Shown here one piece after another: positions 52,862 to 59,169 of a stretch of 59,169 bases of DNA (its first letter is position 1; the number at the start of each line of letters is the position of its first letter). Below the pieces are notes generated by a model. That model did no database searches. It was not told the origin of the DNA and saw only the letters and a list, made by a program, of their open reading frames with translations. The DNA is from a bacterium (GTDB taxonomy: Bacteria; Pseudomonadota; Alphaproteobacteria; Rhizobiales; JAKIUO01), in assembly GCA_024228495.1 (NCBI GenBank), contig JAAETJ010000300.1:1-59169 (forward strand). The letters run 5' to 3'. The translations under genes were made by a program, and so were the position numbers.

Positions 52862-54325
52862 ATGTCGCTCATTGGAAAACTGAGCCAACCTGTCTTCATT
52901 GATGGTGCCTGGATACGTCCGCTTATTCAGGGCGGCAAAGGCGTCGGTGCCACAAATGGCGTAAATGCCGGAGCTTGGGCTATGGAAAATGCCGGGGGAA
53001 CTATCGCCGCCATCGGTGCTGCCATTGGCTATGATAAAAAAAACCGTGAGCTTCCTTATTCCTACAGGACTCTCACCCGCCATGAGCGCTTTGAAGAAAT
53101 GATCTCCCAGTCCGTTGAGGGCTGCAAGTTGCAGGTCGAGAAGGCCTTTGAAACCAGTGACGGCAAAGGGCGGATTCGACTGAATTTTCTCAAAATGGCG
53201 GGAGGCTCCATGCGCATCATGCGTGAGGTTCTGGCCACGACGCGCTTGCCCAATGGCGGCAACAAAGTTCATGCCGTCACAATGGGCGCGGGTCTTGCCT
53301 CTGAAGAAGATGCAAAAATTTGCGCCGATGAAGGGGTCTATCTCGATCCCATCATTTCCAGCCTGATGGCATTGAAAGTTCTGTTGAAGCGTACCTACAG
53401 AAACTGGTCAGGCAGGTATCACGAAGTGATTGGTGCAGTAGTCTATGAAGACCCGTGGCTGGCTGGAGGCCATAATGGCATTACCAGCCGGGAAAATCCC
53501 GATGAACCACAAGACCCTTATGAGCGTGTCAAAGGTTTACGTAAAATCATGAACGACAACGGCATGAGCGAAGTGGCGATTATTATGGCCGGTGGTGTCT
53601 GGCATTTGCGTGAATGGGAGAGCTGGCTCGACAATCCTGATATTGGCCCTGTTGCCTTCCAGATCGGCACGCGAGACCTACTCACTATCGAGAGTCCGAT
53701 AAGTGACGAGTGGAAAGATCTTATGCTGGAAATGAAGGAGGGCGATGTCGTTCTCAATAAGTTCAGCCCTACCGGTTTTTATTCATCGGCCTACAAGAAC
53801 GCCATGATGCGTGAACTATATGAGCGCTCAAGTAGACAAGTACCTTACGCAAAAAGACGCGATACAAGCATGTCCGAGCCTGTTGAAGGACCGGGCGTTC
53901 CCAACAACAAATATGGTGTTACACCTCAGGATATGGAGAAGGTGAACGATTGGATTGAGCAAGGTTTTACAATGCCGTTGCGCACGCCTGATGACACTCT
54001 AGTTTTTGTGACCCCGGAAAAGGCCCTGGAAATCAAGTCACACAAAGACGAATGCGTGGGCTGTATATCGACCTGCAAACTCAGCACCTGGAGCGAGGAG
54101 GCTGACAAGAAACACTCGACCGGCAAAATGTCGGATCCGCGAGTTCACTGCATTCGCAAAGGATTGCAAGGGGCCATTCATGGAACCGATCTCGATAAAT
54201 ATCTGATCTTTGCCGGTCACAATGCCTATAGAGCCGGGGAAGATCCTTTCTATCGCAATGAGGATGGATCCGTTTTCATCCCAACGGTAAAACAGCTTAT
54301 CGAACGCCTCACGGCTGGTTCCTGA
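52862..54325 (+). CDS. Nitronate-monooxygenase-like FMN protein with Cys cluster, in anaerobic ubi locus
   Basis: The 487-residue protein has the NMO/2-nitropropane dioxygenase barrel: RPLIQGGKGVGATNGVNAG near residue 19, MENAGGTIAAIGAA, and the flavin/His segment LAGGHNGITSR (His204). It also has IIMAGGVW near 241 and FQIGTRDLLT. Relative to ordinary NMO (about 330-380 residues) it has an extra C-terminal region of about 110 residues containing CVGCISTC (Cys398, 401, 405) and Cys430, a candidate Fe-S site. It sits between ubiD and ubiTUV, behind an FNR-type promoter. A flavin-dependent role in anaerobic ubiquinone synthesis is inferred, and none is described for this family as far as I know. 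Confidence 0.8.
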   Translation: MSLIGKLSQPVFIDGAWIRPLIQGGKGVGATNGVNAGAWAMENAGGTIAAIGAAIGYDKKNRELPYSYRTLTRHERFEEMISQSVEGCKLQVEKAFETSDGKGRIRLNFLKMAGGSMRIMREVLATTRLPNGGNKVHAVTMGAGLASEEDAKICADEGVYLDPIISSLMALKVLLKRTYRNWSGRYHEVIGAVVYEDPWLAGGHNGITSRENPDEPQDPYERVKGLRKIMNDNGMSEVAIIMAGGVWHLREWESWLDNPDIGPVAFQIGTRDLLTIESPISDEWKDLMLEMKEGDVVLNKFSPTGFYSSAYKNAMMRELYERSSRQVPYAKRRDTSMSEPVEGPGVPNNKYGVTPQDMEKVNDWIEQGFTMPLRTPDDTLVFVTPEKALEIKSHKDECVGCISTCKLSTWSEEADKKHSTGKMSDPRVHCIRKGLQGAIHGTDLDKYLIFAGHNAYRAGEDPFYRNEDGSVFIPTVKQLIERLTAGS

Positions 54326-54347
54326 GCGATGTTAGATGCTATAGCAC

Positions 54348-54390
54348 TTGATCGAAATCATACCGGGCCCCTGGAGGAAGGTGCTAAATA
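54348..54390 (+). promoter_or_regulatory. FNR-box promoter of ubiT-ubiU-ubiV
   Basis: TTGAT-CGAA-ATCAT at 54348-54361 matches the FNR consensus at 9 of 10 positions. A weak -10-like TAAATA at 54385-54390 is 33 bp from the box centre, class II spacing. The predicted start is near 54396, leaving a leader of about 49 bases. In E. coli, ubiTUV is also FNR-activated. Confidence 0.65.
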
Positions 54391-54444
54391 GATTGAGCAC
54401 AAGAATGAGGTTTCCTATTCAATAATTCAGCGAGAAGCGATAAT

Positions 54445-55041
54445 ATGACAAAGAACGTTCTGCAATTCGCGAGATATGGCTTGCCTCATATTCCTCTGTT
54501 CGCTCTTCGTCCGCTGTTTTCCCATTTGATTACCAGCCTTATAAAACGTCATACTAATCTGTTTGACCGCCTTGGGAATTATAGCACCAAACGCTTCTTG
54601 ATTGATCCTGTGGATCTACCATTCACTCTGCTTTTGAATCCTGACGGAGATCATCCCGAGCTAACTCCCTATCGGAGAGATAGCTCCCCCGAATACGATG
54701 CGGCGATCCGTGGACCAATTAGTAAATTTGTCGATCTGGTCAACGGGGTCGAGGATGGTGATGCCCTGTTCTTTTCAAGAGACCTGCAGATCGAAGGCAA
54801 TACAGAGGCCGTTCTGGCCCTGCGCAATGCCATCGACGATATGGAAATCGACCTTATAGAAGAAATCGAGGAACTGCTTGGCCCTTTGGCGAGCACAGCC
54901 AGATTTGCCCGCGAGCGGGCGGCGGATACAAGCGTTCTTTTTTCTGGTCTGAAAACAGTTCTTTCACAAACGCTCATCAACAAGACCATTGATCGTGCAA
55001 AAAATCATGGTGCCAGCAACGGCGATGGAGGCACAGCTTGA
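54445..55041 (+). CDS. ubiT: UbiT, SCP2-type lipid-binding factor for O2-independent ubiquinone synthesis
   Basis: UbiT is the anaerobic counterpart of UbiJ and holds hydrophobic ubiquinone intermediates. The 198-residue protein carries the family segment ISKFVDLVNGVEDGDALFFS, then RDLQIEGNTEAVLALRNAID, matching DTLFFQRRLVIEGDTE in E. coli UbiT. The N-terminus is hydrophobic (LFALRPLFSHLITSL). The C-terminal half is longer than in E. coli and helical. It is the first gene of ubiT-ubiU-ubiV; its stop overlaps the ubiU start (TTGA). An FNR-type promoter lies upstream. Confidence 0.9.
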   Translation: MTKNVLQFARYGLPHIPLFALRPLFSHLITSLIKRHTNLFDRLGNYSTKRFLIDPVDLPFTLLLNPDGDHPELTPYRRDSSPEYDAAIRGPISKFVDLVNGVEDGDALFFSRDLQIEGNTEAVLALRNAIDDMEIDLIEEIEELLGPLASTARFARERAADTSVLFSGLKTVLSQTLINKTIDRAKNHGASNGDGGTA

Positions 55042-56027
55042 AGAGCCCTTTTGAACTTGTATGTCCCGCGGGGACACCAGCAGCCCTTAGAACCGCCGTC
55101 AAGGCCGGAGCCGATGCGGTCTATGTGGGATTGCGTGATAAGACCAATGCCCGAAATTTTCCCGGTCTTAATTTCAACCGCCAGGAACTTGATGAGGCTG
55201 TTTCTCATGCGCACGAACACGGGGCGAAAGTACTTCTTGCGGTCAACACATTTGCTCGCGCCGGGAATACCGGACTGTGGCATAAAGCCATCGATGATGC
55301 CGCACGTCTGAAAGTCGATGCGCTGATCATTGCCGATATTGGCATGGCCGATTACGCCGCTCGCACTCACCCTGATCTGCGGTTGCATCTTAGCGTGCAG
55401 GCGGCCGCTTCCTCCCCCGAAGCCATCCGTTTTTACGTGCGCGAATTTGGTATCAGGCGAGTGGTGCTGCCACGCGTATTGACGGTGCCCGAAATCACCG
55501 CTCTCAACAAGGAAATCCCGTGCGAGACGGAGGTTTTTGTATTTGGTGGATTATGCGTGATGGCCGAGGGACGTTGTGCCCTGTCTTCTTATGTGACGGG
55601 TAAATCACCAAATATGAATGGCGCGTGCTCTCCAGCCAGCCATGTCGCCTACAAGGAAGAAGGCGGAGAAATGGTGTCGCGTCTGGGTGACTTTACCATT
55701 AATCGTTTTGCCTCTGGTGAAAATGCCGGCTATCCAACGCTCTGCAAGGGGCGATTCAAAACAATGGATGAAACCGGCTACATCTTTGAGGAGCCGACCT
55801 CACTCAACGCCGCAGAACTATTGCCAGAATTATTGGACGCTGGCGTTACGGCATTGAAGATTGAAGGTCGCCAGCGTTCGCGCGCGTATGTGCGCCGCGT
55901 CGTCGAGGATTTCCGCCGGGCGATCGACTCCCTTGAAGGGCATGCGGCAGCACCGCAAGATGACCTCACCTCACTTTCAGAAGGGCAGATGCAAACCAAA
56001 GGCGTCTACAAAAAAACATGGCGTTGA
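55038..56027 (+). CDS. ubiU: UbiU, U32-family hydroxylase subunit with 4Fe-4S cluster
   Basis: UbiU with UbiV performs O2-independent hydroxylations of the ubiquinone ring using prephenate as oxygen donor in E. coli. The 329-residue protein has KSPFELVCPAGTPAALRTAV at the start and four cysteines, Cys173, 180, 197 and 236. Each is offset by +4 from E. coli Cys169, 176, 193 and 232 that hold the cluster (context GLCVMAEGRCALSSYV). The start is TTG overlapping the ubiT stop, and the end overlaps the ubiV ATG by 10 bases, so the three genes are translationally coupled. Confidence 0.95.
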   Translation: MKSPFELVCPAGTPAALRTAVKAGADAVYVGLRDKTNARNFPGLNFNRQELDEAVSHAHEHGAKVLLAVNTFARAGNTGLWHKAIDDAARLKVDALIIADIGMADYAARTHPDLRLHLSVQAAASSPEAIRFYVREFGIRRVVLPRVLTVPEITALNKEIPCETEVFVFGGLCVMAEGRCALSSYVTGKSPNMNGACSPASHVAYKEEGGEMVSRLGDFTINRFASGENAGYPTLCKGRFKTMDETGYIFEEPTSLNAAELLPELLDAGVTALKIEGRQRSRAYVRRVVEDFRRAIDSLEGHAAAPQDDLTSLSEGQMQTKGVYKKTWR

Positions 56028-56950
56028 CAAAACTAACAATGGGACCAAACCTGTTTAAATGGCAGCCTGATGATTGGCGCGATTTCTATTTCCGCCTGGC
56101 CGACGAGGCACCGCTTGACTGTGTTTATCTCGGAGAAGTTGTCTGCGACAAGCGCTCGTCATTTGTTTTGCCCTATATGGACAAGGTCGTGGAACGGCTG
56201 CAAAACGCCGGCAAGGAAGTCGTTTTCTCCACATTAGCGCTGGTGATGAGCAAACCTGATCGCAAAACGGTTCGCTCGGTAATTGCTGATCACAAGTTTT
56301 CGGTTGAGATAAATGATATTTCCGCACTCGCGCATCTAACCGAACACCCAACCGGCAAGCCTCATGTCATCGGCCCGATGATCAACTGTTATAATGAGGA
56401 GACCATGGGCTATTTCGCGCTCAAAGGATCAAAGCGCATCTGCCTTCCCGTGGAGTTGCCCCTTTCAGCTATCAAGACTTTGAGCGAACAGGCTCGTAAG
56501 CTCGACGTCGAGGTGGAGATACTGGCTTTTGGCCGCATGCCGTTGGCAGTTTCGGCGCGCTGCTATCATGCGAGGGTTTACAAGCTGTCAAAGGATAGCT
56601 GCCGCTTTGTCTGCGGCGAAGATCCAGACGGTCTTTCCCTGCAAACTCTTGACGATGAGGATTTTCTCACCATCAACGGCATTCAAACCATGTCCCATAG
56701 CATACTAAATCTGCTCAATGATCTCGACATTCTCAAGGAGACAGGCGTCGGCAGTTTTCGTTTGTCACCCCATAGCTGCGATATGGTTGAAGTCACCCGA
56801 TTGTTTCGGTCTGTTCTCGATCAGGAAATTTCTCCGATCAAGGCGAGCAAGCAATTGGCCACTATGGGCTTGAACGCTCCATTTTCAAACGGCTATCTCC
56901 ACAATGAACCCGGCGTAAGCTGGACAGTAAATAATTCTAATTATGGATGA
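56018..56950 (+). CDS. ubiV: UbiV, U32-family hydroxylase subunit with 4Fe-4S cluster
   Basis: UbiV is the partner of UbiU in anaerobic ubiquinone hydroxylation. The 310-residue protein has Cys43 in LGEVVCDKRSSF, and Cys182, 195 and 199 in SARCYHARVYKLSKDSCRFV. The spacing 13 and 4 is identical to E. coli UbiV Cys180-193-197. The C-terminal half (LSPHSCDMVEVTRLFRSVLD) is typical of the subfamily. The gene ends only four bases from the convergent START-domain gene. Confidence 0.95.
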   Translation: MALTKLTMGPNLFKWQPDDWRDFYFRLADEAPLDCVYLGEVVCDKRSSFVLPYMDKVVERLQNAGKEVVFSTLALVMSKPDRKTVRSVIADHKFSVEINDISALAHLTEHPTGKPHVIGPMINCYNEETMGYFALKGSKRICLPVELPLSAIKTLSEQARKLDVEVEILAFGRMPLAVSARCYHARVYKLSKDSCRFVCGEDPDGLSLQTLDDEDFLTINGIQTMSHSILNLLNDLDILKETGVGSFRLSPHSCDMVEVTRLFRSVLDQEISPIKASKQLATMGLNAPFSNGYLHNEPGVSWTVNNSNYG

Positions 56951-56954
56951 GTAA

Positions 56955-57659
56955 TTATCGAGACGCCAGTTTGAGATCGATTTTTTTGTTCTTTGATCTT
57001 CCTATAAACGATTTTAGACCTTTAAGCGTTTCAAAAGGGATTTCCACGAGATTGGCATTGACCATCCAGCCCCAAACTTCTCCGCCGGGTTCCGCGTGCA
57101 TCTGCCAAGTGACTTCCACCAGACTGTCGCTCAGCTTGCGCAAGCGGTAGAACCCTTGCGCTTTGGTTATTCGGACAAAGTCCCTGCCGGCACGCGTCTG
57201 GTCGAGATTGCGACACGATCGCAGCTTCTTGAATTCACAAAAATGTGGGGCAGCCTTGAGACGAACCATCACTTCGTCGCCTTTTTCATTGATCGTTGCT
57301 TTACTGTGCATGATGATATCGCGGTTCCACAGCGGGGCGGGAAGATAGTTGATTTGATAGATGTAGCGTTCCTTAAACGAAACCTGTTTGAGGATCGTTG
57401 GTTTGCCACATTGATGCATCCACCGGCAATTGCTGGGAGTATCAGCTAACACGCCAAGCAGTTTTTTAAAGGAGGTGCTGATTTTTGTGACGCCTTTGAA
57501 CGCGTCATAGTTCGAACCTTGTACCGGACGGATAAAAATCTTGATACCGCCTTTGTTTTTGGCCAGGCGCCACTCGGAAGCCCCAACCGGCATATAGCTT
57601 GCCAACAGGACAGCCAGCAACATGGCTGCATTAAGCATACTGATCGACAAACGACGCAT
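56955..57659 (-). CDS. Exported START-domain lipid-binding protein
   Basis: From the ATG at 57659 the protein is 234 residues. A signal peptide (RRLSISMLNAAMLLAVLLAS, cleavage near VGA-S) precedes a START fold: EWRLAKNKGGIKIFIRPVQG, KKLLGVLADTPSNCRWMHQC, APLWNRDIIMHSKATINEKG and VEVTWQMHAEPGGEVWGWMV. Such domains bind a lipid or isoprenoid in a deep pocket; the ligand cannot be read here. It lies 84 bases after the cytochrome gene on the same strand, so the two are probably one operon, and it converges on ubiV. Trafficking of quinone or lipid is an inference from the neighbourhood. Confidence 0.82.
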   Translation of the reverse strand: MRRLSISMLNAAMLLAVLLASYMPVGASEWRLAKNKGGIKIFIRPVQGSNYDAFKGVTKISTSFKKLLGVLADTPSNCRWMHQCGKPTILKQVSFKERYIYQINYLPAPLWNRDIIMHSKATINEKGDEVMVRLKAAPHFCEFKKLRSCRNLDQTRAGRDFVRITKAQGFYRLRKLSDSLVEVTWQMHAEPGGEVWGWMVNANLVEIPFETLKGLKSFIGRSKNKKIDLKLASR

Positions 57660-57743
57660 AAAATCCTCATACATTGACAACGATAAAACTTTCAATGCAA
57701 ACACTCTATCATTGCAAACTTAACCGATTATTATCCCACACTG

Positions 57744-58787
57744 CTATTTCCGGTTAGATATTCTCACCGTTTTTTGGATAATCGGTTTTGAAACCCAGTG
57801 CGCCCTGGTGATGTCACCCTCGTATTTATCGGCCACTTCATACATGAGCAACACTAGGGTGAGTTTTGCCGAACGCTTATAGGTTCCATCGGGAAAATCG
57901 AAGCGAATGCGCCTCTTTTCGCCGCTGCGCAACTGCGTATTGTTGATCAGCATGAAGGGAACACCGCCAACCAGCGGCAGCATGGAGAAATGCTTGAAGA
58001 ACCGACGCACATCACGATGAATAACCACTCCCTTCTCATTCAGCAATTGTATTTCAGCGGCCAGTATCCGTGTTGGTCCACTCGCCGGGATCGAGTGTCC
58101 CTGTACGCGGTTTTCCAATAGCAGGCGCAGGCGCTTGTGATTGATCGCAATTTGACTGATTTTCAGCTTGTTCTTGTAAAGAGACCCGTTGCGCACCGCG
58201 GTTTTGAAACCATGATAGGCGTAATTATCATCTTCGCCCTTTGCCATATGACAACCCTGGCAAGTCAGGCCCTTTTTTGCTGCCGGGCTTTGTTTCCATT
58301 CATCATGCAAAGTGGTCAAAGCTTCGCCGGTGAACGGCATTTTTGTCTGATGGCAACGAGCGCAAAAATCGGATTTTCTCATTTCCACCAGATTTGGAGT
58401 GTACTTTTTCTCATGCGTCGTTTCGATGGGGACGCCCGGTAATACAGTGCCATGACAGCTTTCGCAGTCAATCCCCGCATTACGTTTCTTGTTACCATGG
58501 CAAGCATAGCACATCTCTTCGTCTATGATGTTGCCTACAACGATATTTTCCTTGATCTCCAAAAGAGCATTTTGAAAGGTGGCGGATTTGGTGGACTGCG
58601 CGTGACGTGAGCGGGTCGACCACTGCTCATGAGTGTCGGGGTGACAGCTGGCGCAATAGGCCGCCCCCTTGTTTTCGCCGGTTTGATAGCGAGGGGTGCG
58701 AAGATCTGAAAACTCCGGCAGGGTCGCGCAGGACGTCAGCAGTGCAAACTGCACCGTAACGATCATCAATTTGAAGAATCTCAGCAC
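57744..58787 (-). CDS. Five-haem c-type cytochrome lipoprotein
   Basis: Five CXXCH haem-binding motifs are visible: CASCH, CYACH, CESCH, CARCH and CQGCH, all in the N-terminal 200 residues, in the style of cytochrome c554/c552 proteins. The frame is open to an ATG at 58829, but the GTG at 58787 (CGGGGTG upstream) yields a proper lipoprotein signal, VLRFFKLMIVTVQFALLTSC, with lipobox LTSC. The C-terminal 150 residues lack haem motifs and form a beta-rich domain (VQGHSIPASGPTRILAAEIQ). It probably transfers electrons at the outer face of the inner membrane or at the outer membrane. An FNR-like box is upstream. Confidence 0.85.
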   Translation of the reverse strand: MLRFFKLMIVTVQFALLTSCATLPEFSDLRTPRYQTGENKGAAYCASCHPDTHEQWSTRSRHAQSTKSATFQNALLEIKENIVVGNIIDEEMCYACHGNKKRNAGIDCESCHGTVLPGVPIETTHEKKYTPNLVEMRKSDFCARCHQTKMPFTGEALTTLHDEWKQSPAAKKGLTCQGCHMAKGEDDNYAYHGFKTAVRNGSLYKNKLKISQIAINHKRLRLLLENRVQGHSIPASGPTRILAAEIQLLNEKGVVIHRDVRRFFKHFSMLPLVGGVPFMLINNTQLRSGEKRRIRFDFPDGTYKRSAKLTLVLLMYEVADKYEGDITRAHWVSKPIIQKTVRISNRK

Positions 58788-58827
58788 GTTTGAACACCCC
58801 GAAAGTTTGTCTCCCGAATCTCTGGCC

Positions 58828-58876
58828 ATTATAAGTCGTTGATAGGAATGTTCAACGCTCTGTTGAGGTTAATCAA
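58828..58876 (-). promoter_or_regulatory. FNR-like box and -10 upstream of the cytochrome gene
   Basis: TTGAG-GTTA-ATCAA at 58863-58876 matches the FNR consensus at 9 of 10 positions. A perfect TATAAT on the minus strand lies at 58833-58828. The spacing between centres is 39 bp, wider than class II. Part of the box falls in the adjacent IS256 remnant. Confidence 0.45.
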
Positions 58877-59169
58877 CATCAGGTTCATCGCCTACTGGCC
58901 GAGCCAGTCCTCATCCTGCGCCGCCTCCCGGCTTGGCAGTGGAATTTCCCTTTTGTCCTTACCGCGAACACGTGGCCGCCTGACCTTCGTCTAGCCACCG
59001 TGAAAACCAATCGGGCCTTTTGTGGCACCCCAACGGTGGCCTTTGCGCTTCTTGTTGCGGCTGTGGCGGTCGCCACAAAGGGCGCCCGCATCCTCTTCCA
59101 GCATCTGCTCCATCGCCTCGATGCCCCAAAGCAGGCAGAAGCGCTCAAAACTATCTCGAACATCATCGA
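58868..59169 (-). pseudogene. IS256-family (mutator) transposase remnant with two amber codons
   Basis: Reading leftwards from the window edge, one frame gives SFERFCLLWGIEAMEQMLEE, then DAGALCGDRHSRNKKRKGHR and GPIGFHGG. TAG follows (about 58994-58992), then TKVRRPRVRGKDKREIPLPS, DEDWLGQ, a second TAG, and AMNLMLIN. This is the N-terminal third of an IS256 transposase (compare GG-x-K-V-x-VRRPRVR and RAMNLML in the family). Homology fades near 58868, so the left part of the element is deleted. The rest lies beyond the window. Confidence 0.8.

Noticed and set aside
256-59169. TAG interrupts three remnants (292, and two in the IS256 piece); amber might be recoded as sense
   Set aside because: Functional genes in the window end in TAG, for example UspA at 577-579, midA at 17184 and prs at 13929. 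The interrupted frames are all eroded elements.

Overview
The window reads as a chromosomal segment of an alphaproteobacterium, probably a marine or aquatic Rhodospirillales-like lineage. Base composition looks near 50 % GC by eye; it was not computed. The call rests on a ChpT phosphotransferase (CtrA phosphorelay), the lgt-midA-pgeF and ubiK-ybjN-proC neighbourhoods, and palindromic intergenic repeats typical of this class. It is mostly core chromosome. No prophage, CRISPR array, rRNA operon or complete tRNA is visible.

Layout. 1-1555 is an eroded zone: the 5' end of a gene leaving the window, a decayed CDS with an in-frame amber codon, a UspA protein, an IS200/IS605-type hairpin end and an internally deleted IS3-family transposase remnant. 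1556-6413 is iron uptake (fbpC, fbpB, fbpA) divergent from a DUF454 membrane protein, with a Fur-box-like sequence between them. 6391-16086 holds a membrane Sel1/TPR protein, argB, two adjacent Clp-N-domain proteins that lack any AAA+ ATPase module, prs and a lipoprotein. 16398-29439 is housekeeping: pgeF, midA, lgt, ubiK, ybjN, proC, arsC, pyrD, secA, zapE, trm112. 29527-41898 holds a HAD phosphatase, two consecutive DsbA-like genes, smc, a tRNA 3'-half remnant, a tandem universal stress protein, a SulP transporter, a two-domain glycan-type protein and a DUF302 protein. 41895-48603 is a complete chemotaxis set (cheA-cheW-cheY-cheB-cheR) directly preceded by chpT; no chemoreceptor gene is present.

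50652-58787 is the most interesting block, an O2-independent ubiquinone biosynthesis locus. It contains ubiD and ubiX, divergent from a nitronate-monooxygenase-like flavoprotein that is followed by ubiT-ubiU-ubiV, with convergent genes for a START-domain lipid-binding protein and a five-haem lipoprotein cytochrome. FNR/FixK-type palindromes (8-9 of 10 consensus positions) lie in all three control regions of the block. At two of them a -10-like hexamer sits 32-33 bp from the box centre, the geometry of a class II FNR promoter. One predicted start would make ubiD mRNA essentially leaderless. The flavoprotein carries a four-cysteine set (CxxCxxxC plus one) that could bind an Fe-S cluster, as UbiU and UbiV do, and is the best candidate for an undescribed component.

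The second candidate system is the Clp-N pair at 9776-13882: a membrane-anchored protein with a Trp-x-Trp beta domain beside a long coiled-coil protein. The window ends in an IS256-family transposase remnant carrying two amber codons.
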